Source: Clostridia bacterium
Lineage (GTDB): Bacteria; Bacillota; Clostridia; Oscillospirales; Acutalibacteraceae
Reading direction: 5' to 3'
NCBI GenBank assembly: GCA_900755995.1
Contig: CAAEIM010000191.1
Location: forward strand, 1-41,953
DNA length: 41,953 nt
Numbering within the stretch: the first letter of the stretch is position 1; each line of letters opens with the position of its first letter. The position numbers and the translations under genes were made by a program. This document shows, one piece after another, positions 33,111 through 38,969 of the stretch. The notes under the pieces are model-generated. The model was not told the origin of the DNA. It was given only the letters and a program-made list of their open reading frames with translations, and made no database searches.

Positions 33111-33126
33111 CTTTGGAGGTAATTTA

Positions 33127-33468
33127 ATGAAAGTTAAAGTCAGAATCAAAAACAAGAAAAACAGAACAACACATTGTTTACTTTTGATTGAAAGAATGAT
33201 AATATATAAGAGGCTCAGCTTATCTTCTGTTAATAAAAAGATACGCATTAACAATTCAAGTTTATATATCACAGCTCTACGATTAGCCCGTGAAGAAAAT
33301 TCTGTAGGCAACTACATTAAGGCGTTAGAAATTTTGCGTACAGATGCTCTTTGTTGCAAAAACGAGGAACGGAAAAAGCAATTAAGAAAACTTTTTGAAG
33401 ATTATCTTGAGTTAAATCCATTTCAAGGGGAAAGGCTATTTGAATATTATAAAGAAGCTCTTTTGTAA
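33127..33468 (+). CDS. Unrecognised basic protein, cassette gene 3
   Basis: This 113-aa protein has a basic N-terminus (KVKVRIKNKKNR), a helical middle with LYITALRLAREENSVGNYIKALEIL, which looks like one helix-turn-helix repeat of TPR type, and a C-terminal ELNPFQGERLFEYYKEAL shared in part with cassette gene 2. TTTGGAGG and an element palindrome precede the ATG. Function unknown. Confidence 0.6.
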   Translation: MKVKVRIKNKKNRTTHCLLLIERMIIYKRLSLSSVNKKIRINNSSLYITALRLAREENSVGNYIKALEILRTDALCCKNEERKKQLRKLFEDYLELNPFQGERLFEYYKEALL

Positions 33469-34036
33469 TCGATGTAAAATTGTTAATGATTACAAAGAAA
33501 GCTTATTTAATACTACAATAACTTCAATAAATAATCTCGAAAGGGCTACAACATTAGAATTACTGATTAAGTTTAATAATTCTAATGAAAATATAGTGTT
33601 TATTAAAGATTTAAGCGGTAATACATATACAGAATTTTTTGTAGTAACTCGTGAAGAAATATACAATCATCTTAATTGTTTAAAAGAAATTAAATTCTTT
33701 GGATATATATTAACTCCAAAGATGAATAAGATTGAAAGAGTAATGCGAATGTATGCAGATACGATTTTAGATTATAATGCAGTAGCCGAAAAAGTAATTA
33801 TTAATAGTGTAAAAATTATTGATATTATTTCAATAAGCAAAAATCAAGGTTTTGGTTCTTGCGTAATGACTTGCTTTCTGAAATATATAAAATCAATTAA
33901 TGTAACTAAGGTGTTCGGATATTTATCTCCCGTTGATGAAATAGATGAAGATAATAAATCCTTAAGAAATCACTTTTATAAAAAATTTAACTTCAAATTC
34001 TTATCAGACGATAGAATTGAATTAGATGTTCAATAA
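33440..34036 (+). CDS. GNAT-like N-acetyltransferase (tentative)
   Basis: This 198-aa protein has a C-terminal region (about 130-198) resembling the acetyl-CoA-binding half of GNAT enzymes: SISKNQGFGSCVMTCFLKYI matches the Q/RxxGxG/A loop and following helix, then KVFGYLSPVD and a HFYKKFNFKFL segment like the usual YxxxGF strand end. The N-terminal half is unclear. The start appears to be TTG 33440, overlapping the preceding gene by 29 bases, with an AGGGG site. It is noticeably more AT-rich than its neighbours, suggesting separate acquisition. A strong terminator follows. Substrate unknown. Confidence 0.6.
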   Translation: MNIIKKLFCNRCKIVNDYKESLFNTTITSINNLERATTLELLIKFNNSNENIVFIKDLSGNTYTEFFVVTREEIYNHLNCLKEIKFFGYILTPKMNKIERVMRMYADTILDYNAVAEKVIINSVKIIDIISISKNQGFGSCVMTCFLKYIKSINVTKVFGYLSPVDEIDEDNKSLRNHFYKKFNFKFLSDDRIELDVQ

Positions 34037-34039
34037 ATT

Positions 34040-34074
34040 AAAGCAAGCATCAAACAAGGTGCTTGCTTTTTATT
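34040..34074 (+). terminator. Rho-independent terminator
   Basis: AAAGCAAGCA (34040-34049) and TGCTTGCTTT (34060-34069), perfect 10-bp arms with a 10-base loop, followed by a T-rich stretch. The next palindrome lies four bases further. Confidence 0.88.
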
Positions 34075-34077
34075 TAC

Positions 34078-34092
34078 CGGACAATTTGTCCG
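34078..34092. repeat. Element-wide palindrome copy (upstream of small membrane gene)
   Basis: CGGACAATTTGTCCG, perfect, between a strong terminator and TTTGGAGG. A transcript reaching the next gene would have to read through the terminator or start at or near this palindrome. Confidence 0.9.
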
Positions 34093-34106
34093 CTTTGGAG
34101 GTAATT

Positions 34107-34418
34107 ATGAGCATTGTAATAATCTCAATATTCTACATTTACTATCTTTTTGCGGTGAATTATTACCGCCGGGAACTGCACTTCAGATTTATAGCATACA
34201 GCAAAATGACCGGTAAGGACAAAGCACCGATTTCAATTAAGAAGTTGGTGCTTTTTTCTGCAATTATTATTGCTGTTCTAACGGTTCTCGGCTTAACCGC
34301 AGGAAATAATACGCTTATCTTAATCAATACCTTACCTGTCATAGCTCTGACATTTCATCTGCATTTAATGCGCAAAAGAATTGCTATAGCAGACAGAAAT
34401 AACTACGAGGAGGAATAA
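34107..34418 (+). CDS. Small hypothetical membrane protein
   Basis: This 103-aa protein begins MSIVIISIFYIYYLF. The frame is open from 34026, but the terminator, palindrome and TTTGGAGG just upstream fix the start at ATG 34107. Three hydrophobic segments (about 2-17, 45-65, 68-84) are separated by basic loops, and the tail is acidic (NNYEEE). It lies two bases before the CHC2/Toprim gene. Function unknown. Confidence 0.68.
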   Translation: MSIVIISIFYIYYLFAVNYYRRELHFRFIAYSKMTGKDKAPISIKKLVLFSAIIIAVLTVLGLTAGNNTLILINTLPVIALTFHLHLMRKRIAIADRNNYEEE

Positions 34419-34420
34419 AG

Positions 34421-35971
34421 ATGGAAGTTATTAGAAGTCGTGAAGGTCGGGAATACTACAACTTCACACCTAAGGAAAAAGAGCAGGCAAAGCAAATGTC
34501 AACGCTTGAATATCTTGAGCGGACATACGGTTATCATTTTTCTAAAGCCGGCACGATGCAAAGGTGTAAGGAACACGATAGTCTGATTTTGCGAGCTGAC
34601 GGAAAAGGCTGGTATTGGAACAGCCGTGGCTACGGCGGCTCTGATGTCATTGAGTTTATGCGCAAGGTCGAAAACAAGACTTACGAGGAAGCTCTTATGA
34701 CACTTTTTAATGTCAGCAAATCAAACTATACAGCTGTTCCGCAGTATAAAAAAGCGGCTGCACCTCCCCCATCGGAACAGGAAAAGAATTTACAAATGCC
34801 ACCTGCAACAACAGGAAAGTACAAACGGGTTTTTGCGTATCTTACAAAAACCCGTTGCATTTCTCCGGACATCGTAAACGAGCTTATGCACAAGAAATAT
34901 CTTTTCGAAGATGTTATGCACAACTGCGTTTTTGTCGGCTACGGTCCTAATAAGCTGCCTGCATACGCAACAGTCAGAGGAACGCTGACGGGTGTTCAAT
35001 ATCGAAAGGATGCTCCCGGCTCTGATAAAAGCATTTCTTTTTTTCTGATGGGCGGGGACAAAACAATGGTAGATGTGTTTGAGTCACCAATAGACCTGCT
35101 CTCACACGCAACAGTGTGCAATATTGAAACGGGCAATCCGAAAGAATGGCTTAAAGCTACTCGTCTGAGTCTTGCAGGTGTATCAGATAAAGCTCTTGAT
35201 ACTTTTCTTAAAAACCACCCTGATATAAAGCGAATAAATCTGCGATTAGACAATGACCTCGCCGGCCGAAAAGCTTGCGAGGTCATTTCTGATAAATATT
35301 CAAAAATGGGATATGAGGTGTCTGTTATTTTGCCACGAACAAAGGATTACAATGAGGATCTTGCAGCATATACATCTCTGAAAAATTCACCTGACTCACC
35401 TTTGAAGCTGCCCTTGCAAAAAGAAAATAAAATTGCTTACGATTTTCTTGTTGGCAAGCTCGGCATTGCCCCGGAGATTGTAACAACTCTGATTAATAAG
35501 AATTACATATGCTCCGATAATGAGAATATCTCATTTATCGGTCACAGCAAAAGCGGAGCTGCAACATATGCGAATAGCTTAAATATCAAAAACAACTCAA
35601 CCACAAGCTCAGGCTCAAGGAAAAACGGATTCTACATAAAGGGATATGATAAGAGCAAGGTGGTTGTGTATAAATCTACAACTGACCTGTTGTTGGATGC
35701 AACAGTCAGCAATGTAAAATCCAATAACAAACGAGAATGGCTTAATACCTCTCGCCTATCCTTAGACGGTACGGACGATACTGCTCTGCAAAATTACCTT
35801 GCTGAAAATCCTGAGGTTACTCAAATTGCTTTTGGATTTGGCAGCAAAGATATTGATGTGGAATGCGCAGAGCATTTGGTGCAGAAATACAGCACTAAAG
35901 GTTACTCCTGCATAAGGTCAATTTCAAACAGTGAAAACATAACCCATCCAAAGATAAACAGGAATATATAA
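34421..35971 (+). CDS. CHC2/DUF3991-Toprim primase-like protein with degenerate second copy
   Basis: This 516-aa protein is of the mobile-element primase-like group. Residues about 25-105 match a CHC2-type domain (MQRCKEHDSLILRADGKGWY, then GGSDVIEFM), but the second zinc-ligand pair is missing (WYWNSRGYGG instead of a CxxC), so zinc binding is doubtful. Residues about 135-310 are a DUF3991/Toprim unit with Glu221 (VFESPIDLLS) and LDNDLAG (Asp277, Asp279), the metal-binding pattern. Residues about 335-500 repeat the unit (IAYDFLVGKLGIAPEIV; VVYKSTTDLLL; AFGFGSKDID), but both acidic motifs are lost. The first copy may act in primer synthesis or DNA processing; the second is probably structural. 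Confidence 0.82.
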   Translation: MEVIRSREGREYYNFTPKEKEQAKQMSTLEYLERTYGYHFSKAGTMQRCKEHDSLILRADGKGWYWNSRGYGGSDVIEFMRKVENKTYEEALMTLFNVSKSNYTAVPQYKKAAAPPPSEQEKNLQMPPATTGKYKRVFAYLTKTRCISPDIVNELMHKKYLFEDVMHNCVFVGYGPNKLPAYATVRGTLTGVQYRKDAPGSDKSISFFLMGGDKTMVDVFESPIDLLSHATVCNIETGNPKEWLKATRLSLAGVSDKALDTFLKNHPDIKRINLRLDNDLAGRKACEVISDKYSKMGYEVSVILPRTKDYNEDLAAYTSLKNSPDSPLKLPLQKENKIAYDFLVGKLGIAPEIVTTLINKNYICSDNENISFIGHSKSGAATYANSLNIKNNSTTSSGSRKNGFYIKGYDKSKVVVYKSTTDLLLDATVSNVKSNNKREWLNTSRLSLDGTDDTALQNYLAENPEVTQIAFGFGSKDIDVECAEHLVQKYSTKGYSCIRSISNSENITHPKINRNI

Positions 35972-35975
35972 ATAC

Positions 35976-36004
35976 TTGCATATATTCAACTGATTTGCTA
36001 TAAT
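35976..36004 (+). promoter_or_regulatory. Sigma-A promoter for toxin mRNA
   Basis: TTGCAT (35976-35981), 17-base spacer, TATAAT (35999-36004). Predicted start is near 36011, giving a long leader before the 27-codon toxin frame. Confidence 0.8.
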
Positions 36005-36039
36005 ATGCGAGTGAAGAAACGGTGGCGGCTGTTTCGACT

Positions 36040-36056
36040 CCCTTGAGAAAGGGGGT
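36040..36056 (+). promoter_or_regulatory. Hairpin sequestering the toxin ribosome site
   Basis: CCCTT (36040-36044) pairs with AAGGG (36049-36053) over a GAGA tetraloop. AAGGGGGTG is the Shine-Dalgarno region of the toxin, so this fold should limit its translation, a standard feature of type I toxin mRNAs. Confidence 0.6.
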
Positions 36057-36067
36057 GTTTATCTGCT

Positions 36068-36151
36068 ATGATCGAAGTAATTATTTTACTTACATTCGTG
36101 ATAGTAATAAAAGCCGTTCAAGCTTTTATTGATGATATAACAAAGAAATAA
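36068..36151 (+). CDS. Type I toxin, small hydrophobic holin-like peptide
   Basis: A 27-aa peptide beginning MIEVIILLTFVIVIKAV and ending DDITKK: one membrane helix with a charged tail, as in Fst/TxpA and putative holin-like toxins of Firmicutes. It is too short for ordinary gene finding. Support comes from context: a 17-spaced sigma-A promoter upstream, AAAGGGGGTG before the ATG, an overlapping bidirectional hairpin at the stop codon, and a convergent promoter for an antisense RNA. Such loci usually stabilise mobile elements by killing cells that lose them. Confidence 0.82.
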   Translation: MIEVIILLTFVIVIKAVQAFIDDITKK

Positions 36152-36181
36152 CCGCCCTGTGCTAGCGACACAAGACGGTTA
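36151..36181. terminator. Bidirectional terminator shared by toxin mRNA and antisense RNA
   Basis: AACCG (36151-36155) pairs with CGGTT (36176-36180); inside it TGTG pairs with CACA around CTAGCGA. A-rich sequence on one side and T/A-rich on the other allow use from both directions, as in par/Fst-type loci. Confidence 0.75.
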
Positions 36182-36231
36182 AAAAATTAAATTGTTTTTA
36201 TGTAGCGAAGCAGCTAAAGCCGTTTCTTTAC
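36152..36231 (-). ncRNA. Antitoxin antisense RNA (about 80 nt)
   Basis: Transcription from the minus-strand promoter at 36238-36266 should begin near 36231 and end at the shared hairpin near 36152, overlapping the 3' end of the toxin mRNA. The 5' part (AAAGAAACGGC, then GCTGCTTCGC) resembles the 5' leader of the toxin transcript (AAGAAACGG, then GCTGTTTCG). Ends are inferred. Confidence 0.7.
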
Positions 36232-36237
36232 ACTATT

Positions 36238-36266
36238 ATAATATCATACGTTATAAAATATGTCAA
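36238..36266 (-). promoter_or_regulatory. Sigma-A promoter for antitoxin RNA
   Basis: On the minus strand: TTGACA (36266-36261), 17-base spacer, TATTAT (36243-36238). This is closer to consensus at -35 than the toxin promoter, as expected for an excess antitoxin RNA. Confidence 0.8.
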
Positions 36267-36309
36267 CCATACAGCCGCAAAATTCACTTGTGGCTGTTTT
36301 TCTTAAAGT

Positions 36310-36322
36310 GGACAAATTGTCC
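36310..36322. repeat. Element-wide palindrome abutting the fic promoter
   Basis: GGACAAATTGTCC, perfect over 13 bp, ending two bases before the -35 hexamer of the fic promoter. This copy is the clearest case for a protein-bound operator. Confidence 0.88.
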
Positions 36323-36324
36323 GC

Positions 36325-36353
36325 TTGAAATACGCACAAAGTATTGCTATAAT
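36325..36353 (+). promoter_or_regulatory. Sigma-A promoter for fic gene
   Basis: TTGAAA (36325-36330), 17-base spacer, TATAAT (36348-36353), 38 bases before the fic ATG. Confidence 0.8.
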
Positions 36354-36390
36354 ATTGATAAAACAAGAAGTTGCAGGAGGCAATTGTGAT

Positions 36391-37260
36391 ATGGAAAACA
36401 AATACAATATGAGTGTTGAAGATAATATATTTCTTGCTAAACGTAATATTGTTGACTATATTTGGAAAAGTGCAAGACTTGAAGGAATCAATGTTACATT
36501 TCCTGATACCGAAGCAATATATAACGGTATAAATGTGTCAAGCTTAAGGGTAAGTGATATAATCGCTGTTAATAATTTAAAGCACGCCTGGCAGTTTATA
36601 CTTGATAATATAGAGTATGAAATTGATTATCCGTATATTTGTAAGATTAACCAGTATGTCGGGTATAATCTATTTCGAGATGCAGGCTTTATCAGAAATA
36701 TTCCCGTATCAATCGGCGGTACTGCTTGGAAGCCCGAAATGCCGATTGAAAGTCAAATTAAAGAGGAAATCAACGAAATTTGCGAAATTGAAAATCCCAC
36801 AGAAAGAGCTATAACCTTAATGTTGAAAATGATGAGAAAGCAAGCTTTTTTAGACGGAAATAAACGGACAAGTATGCTTGCCGGTAATCAGGTTATGATA
36901 TCAAACGGTGCAGGTATAATAACCGTACCTGTTGAATTACAACACCATTTTTCAGGTCTGTTGGTATCTTATTATGAAAATAATCAAATAGAGGAAATAA
37001 AGGATTTTATTTATAATGAGTGTATTGATGGTATTCCAATGACAAATACTATTGCACATAACAAAACATATAATCCTGAAGATGATTATTATATTAAAGT
37101 TACTTCACAAGAAGCGGAATTTATACGTAAAAAGGGAATACCCTTTGAAGGCAAGATTCATAGCGACAAACTTAGTGTAATAAGAGTGAAAACTGCATAT
37201 AAGAGCAAAGTTGAGAATATTTTGAAAACTGAGCGAACTAATGGTATTACTTTAAATTAA
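36391..37260 (+). CDS. Fic/Doc-family protein with Gln in place of catalytic His
   Basis: This 289-aa Fic-fold protein starts at ATG 36391, ten bases after AGGAGG; the open frame to 36325 runs through the promoter and is rejected. SARLEG at 27-32 fits the class II inhibitory-helix motif (S/T)xxxE(G/N). The core motif is KQAFLDGNKRTS (about 150-161), where the canonical HxFx(D/E)GN has Gln151 for His; the nucleotide-binding DGNKR part is kept. Residues about 238-285 are the shared C-terminal module (DDYYIKVTSQEAEFIRKKGI, then KSKVENIL). His-less Fic proteins exist, and their activity is unclear; AMPylation cannot be assumed. It may be a toxin, regulator or T4SS-delivered effector. Own promoter and operator-like palindrome; terminator follows. 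Confidence 0.88.
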   Translation: MENKYNMSVEDNIFLAKRNIVDYIWKSARLEGINVTFPDTEAIYNGINVSSLRVSDIIAVNNLKHAWQFILDNIEYEIDYPYICKINQYVGYNLFRDAGFIRNIPVSIGGTAWKPEMPIESQIKEEINEICEIENPTERAITLMLKMMRKQAFLDGNKRTSMLAGNQVMISNGAGIITVPVELQHHFSGLLVSYYENNQIEEIKDFIYNECIDGIPMTNTIAHNKTYNPEDDYYIKVTSQEAEFIRKKGIPFEGKIHSDKLSVIRVKTAYKSKVENILKTERTNGITLN

Positions 37261-37286
37261 TTCAGCATAATTGATTATTTTAATTT

Positions 37287-37325
37287 AAAAAGCAGCCGCA
37301 ATATTATTTTGCGACTGCTTTTTTT
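37287..37325 (+). terminator. Rho-independent terminator after fic
   Basis: AAAGCAG (37289-37295) with adjacent CGCAA pairs with TTGCG and CTGCTTT, followed by a T-run. Confidence 0.82.
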
Positions 37326-37347
37326 GAGTGGACAATTTGTCCACTCA
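37325..37347. repeat. Element-wide palindrome, longest copy (23 bp)
   Basis: GGACAATTTGTCC extended by TGAGT and ACTCA to a perfect 23-bp palindrome around a central T. It lies between the fic terminator and the lipoprotein promoter, about 56 bases ahead of the -35 hexamer. Confidence 0.88.
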
Positions 37348-37402
37348 GTTAGTGAAAACAAAGTTGTTTGGCTAATATGTGCTATTTATTGTTATTTTTT
37401 GC

Positions 37403-37431
37403 TTGACAAGTGAAATTTTTTCTGCTAATAT
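37403..37431 (+). promoter_or_regulatory. Sigma-A promoter for lipoprotein gene
   Basis: TTGACA (37403-37408), 17-base spacer, TAATAT (37426-37431), 23 bases before the ATG. Confidence 0.85.
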
Positions 37432-37454
37432 TGTAAATAAGGGAGGAAAATACT

Positions 37455-38099
37455 ATGAAAAAAATATTTGCTTTGTGCATTGCTGCAGCTCTTATAGTAT
37501 CATTTTCTGCGTGCAGCTCACAAGAAAACAATCAAACAACAGTACCAACTACAAATGCTACAACTGCCTCAACTTTTCAGACTGAAAAACCAACAGAAGC
37601 AACGGAATACAAAATTAATATACCGTATTCTTGTTTTAGTAATGGTGTGCCGTTGGATAGCGATCTGATTATTACTAACGAGGACCGTTCGAACGGAATA
37701 ACAAATAAAGAAAAAGTTAATAGCGGCGGTATGATTATCACTGTTGAAATTGATAAATATGAGCAGCTCGTTGAGTTTCATAAAAATAAAGTGCTCGAAT
37801 GGATTGACCTTGAAAGACAAGATGATGACCGTGTAACCAATTTAACGTACAATGATGATTTTTCTGAGTTTACAGTTTCTGAAATCGTATATCACGAGCC
37901 ATCTTATTCCCCTGATATGGCTATATCTGTTACCGGAGCATCTGTACGTAATTCACATTTTTATGAAATTAAACAAGAGAGCATATACTATCAAGCTATT
38001 TTAAAAAAAGACAGTACAGAAAATATTACTTGTACAATAATTACTAAAGACAGCGAAACAGGAGAGCTACTGCACACAAGCGTATATCCTGAAAAATAA
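37455..38099 (+). CDS. Predicted lipoprotein of unknown function
   Basis: This 214-aa exported protein has a signal peptide ending in the lipobox FSAC (Cys about 20), followed by a Ser/Thr/Gln-rich linker to about residue 50. The rest is a soluble beta-rich domain with no family that I recognise. AGGGAGG precedes the ATG. A consensus promoter and a strong terminator make it a single-gene unit. It is the last plus-strand gene before the presumed right end and could be element cargo or host. Confidence 0.75.
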   Translation: MKKIFALCIAAALIVSFSACSSQENNQTTVPTTNATTASTFQTEKPTEATEYKINIPYSCFSNGVPLDSDLIITNEDRSNGITNKEKVNSGGMIITVEIDKYEQLVEFHKNKVLEWIDLERQDDDRVTNLTYNDDFSEFTVSEIVYHEPSYSPDMAISVTGASVRNSHFYEIKQESIYYQAILKKDSTENITCTIITKDSETGELLHTSVYPEK

Positions 38100-38106
38100 T
38101 AAAGGT

Positions 38107-38137
38107 AAGGCTTCATCGAGAATATCGACGAAGCCTT
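38107..38137 (+). terminator. Rho-independent terminator after lipoprotein gene
   Basis: AAGGCTTC (38107-38114) pairs with GAAGCCTT (38130-38137), with further pairing TCGA/TCGA inside, followed by TTGTTATT. Confidence 0.82.
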
Positions 38138-38209
38138 TGTTATTATTTGTAACAAAAATAAACAGGGTTGTTTATTTTGATAAAATTTAAAATATATTTT
38201 GCGAAATTA

Positions 38210-38238
38210 TTGACATATGTTCCTAAGTGTGGTAAAAT
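38210..38238 (+). promoter_or_regulatory. Sigma-A promoter for small RNA
   Basis: TTGACA (38210-38215), 17-base spacer, TAAAAT (38233-38238). No protein frame follows. Confidence 0.8.
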
Positions 38239-38243
38239 ATAAC

Positions 38244-38422
38244 TGCAAAATAAATAAGCCCCTCAGCTTACCAATGATTGGAGTCATTGATAAGCGTGCG
38301 CCCCGAGTATATACGGTACTCAGAACTTGAGAAGCTAATTCAGCGTATTAATTATATACGCTTTAGATACTTTTGTCAAGACCTGTACTATTTACCCGTG
38401 GTGCAGGTCTTACTTTTTTGCA
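38244..38422 (+). ncRNA. Candidate structured small RNA (about 179 nt)
   Basis: The promoter at 38210-38238 predicts a start near 38244. A terminator-type stem, AAGACCTG with CAGGTCTT (ending 38410), then TTTTTT, gives an end near 38420. Local hairpins include CTTACCAATGA/TCATTGATAAG (38277-38304), GAGTA/TACTC and a GCGTAT stem. TGCAAAA (38244-38250) can also pair with TTTTGCA (38416-38422), and TAAG with CTTA, so the two transcript ends could close a rod. That closure recalls 6S RNA, but I cannot confirm a family. No gene downstream on this strand, so it is not an obvious riboswitch. Confidence 0.5.
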
Positions 38423-38440
38423 TAAAACTGAATATTGTCC

Positions 38441-38735
38441 TGTGAATAATGAACTTTCATATACTTCCGTATTACTAACAGTTACGCCGTGAAATAAACT
38501 GAATCTTCAGCAGTTCATCAGTCATTGTTGTGAAACAATGCGAACGCTTAGCGAACCAACCCCACACGTTGATACCTGTAATGCGTCATCATTGCAATAG
38601 ATGAACAAATGAAGAAAGGTTAAGGACAACCTGCTAAATACACGGCTGCGTAAATGCCTTAAAAGGTATTCAAAACTCATAAATCGGTGCATCCCGTGAG
38701 CCTCGCTGACCGTAGGAAAGAAGTTCATTATCACA
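38441..38735. mobile_element. MITE-like unit with imperfect terminal inverted repeats
   Basis: The left end TGTGAATAATGAACTTTC (38441-38458) matches the inverse of the right end, in which GAAAG, AAGTTCATTA and TCACA follow in order (38716-38735), with small gaps. The interior of about 255 bases contains hairpins such as CATTGTT/AACAATG and AGGTT/AACCT. A 70-codon minus-strand frame crosses it but has no ribosome site or family match. This looks like a non-autonomous element or a structured RNA gene; it fills the stretch between the small RNA and the tRNA. Confidence 0.5.
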
Positions 38736-38757
38736 AATTAAGCTATTTTAAGCAAAG

Positions 38758-38789
38758 CGATTTAAGCAGCTTTGCGGCTGTTTAAATCA
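38758..38789 (-). terminator. Hairpin downstream of tRNA-fMet
   Basis: GATTTAA (38759-38765) with CAGC pairs with GCTG and TTAAATC (38782-38788). It lies 13 bases beyond the tRNA 3' end on the minus strand and may terminate it. The T-run is poor. Confidence 0.45.
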
Positions 38790-38801
38790 CTTTACTTGAT
38801 T

Positions 38802-38878
<77 letters not shown>

Positions 38879-38920
38879 ATATTTAAGATACTTTAGGCTG
38901 TGTATCTTTGCAGCTTTATT

Positions 38921-38949
38921 ATAATACACCTTTTCTGCTTAATTGTCAA
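38921..38949 (-). promoter_or_regulatory. Promoter for tRNA-fMet
   Basis: On the minus strand: TTGACA (38949-38944), 17-base spacer, TATTAT (38926-38921), about 40 bases upstream of the tRNA. Confidence 0.78.
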
Positions 38950-38969
38950 TACCTTTTGAAAATTTTTTT

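Larger units (their letters stand above)
1..38740. mobile_element. Integrative conjugative element body (left end outside window)
   Basis: A relaxase, VirD4-type coupling protein, VirB4 ATPase, PrgI/VirB3-like, VirB6-like and VirB2-like genes lie in one long plus-strand array, which defines a conjugative element. Surface pilin genes at the left and accessory genes (macro, Fic, type I toxin) at the right share the same dispersed palindrome CGGACAAWTTGTCCG, so I include them. No integrase or recombinase is visible, so the element must continue to the left or be incomplete. The right limit is inferred: gene orientation and the palindrome series end near 37.3-38.1 kb, and a tRNA gene follows at 38802-38878. 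Confidence 0.75.

Noticed and set aside
34026..34106. Longer start for the small membrane protein
   Set aside because: It would include a terminator and a palindrome; TTTGGAGG fixes ATG 34107.
36325..36390. Longer start for the Fic protein
   Set aside because: It coincides with the -35 and -10 boxes; AGGAGG fixes ATG 36391.
38522..38734. 70-codon minus-strand frame
   Set aside because: It lies inside the MITE-like unit, without a ribosome site; the inverted-repeat structure explains the sequence better.
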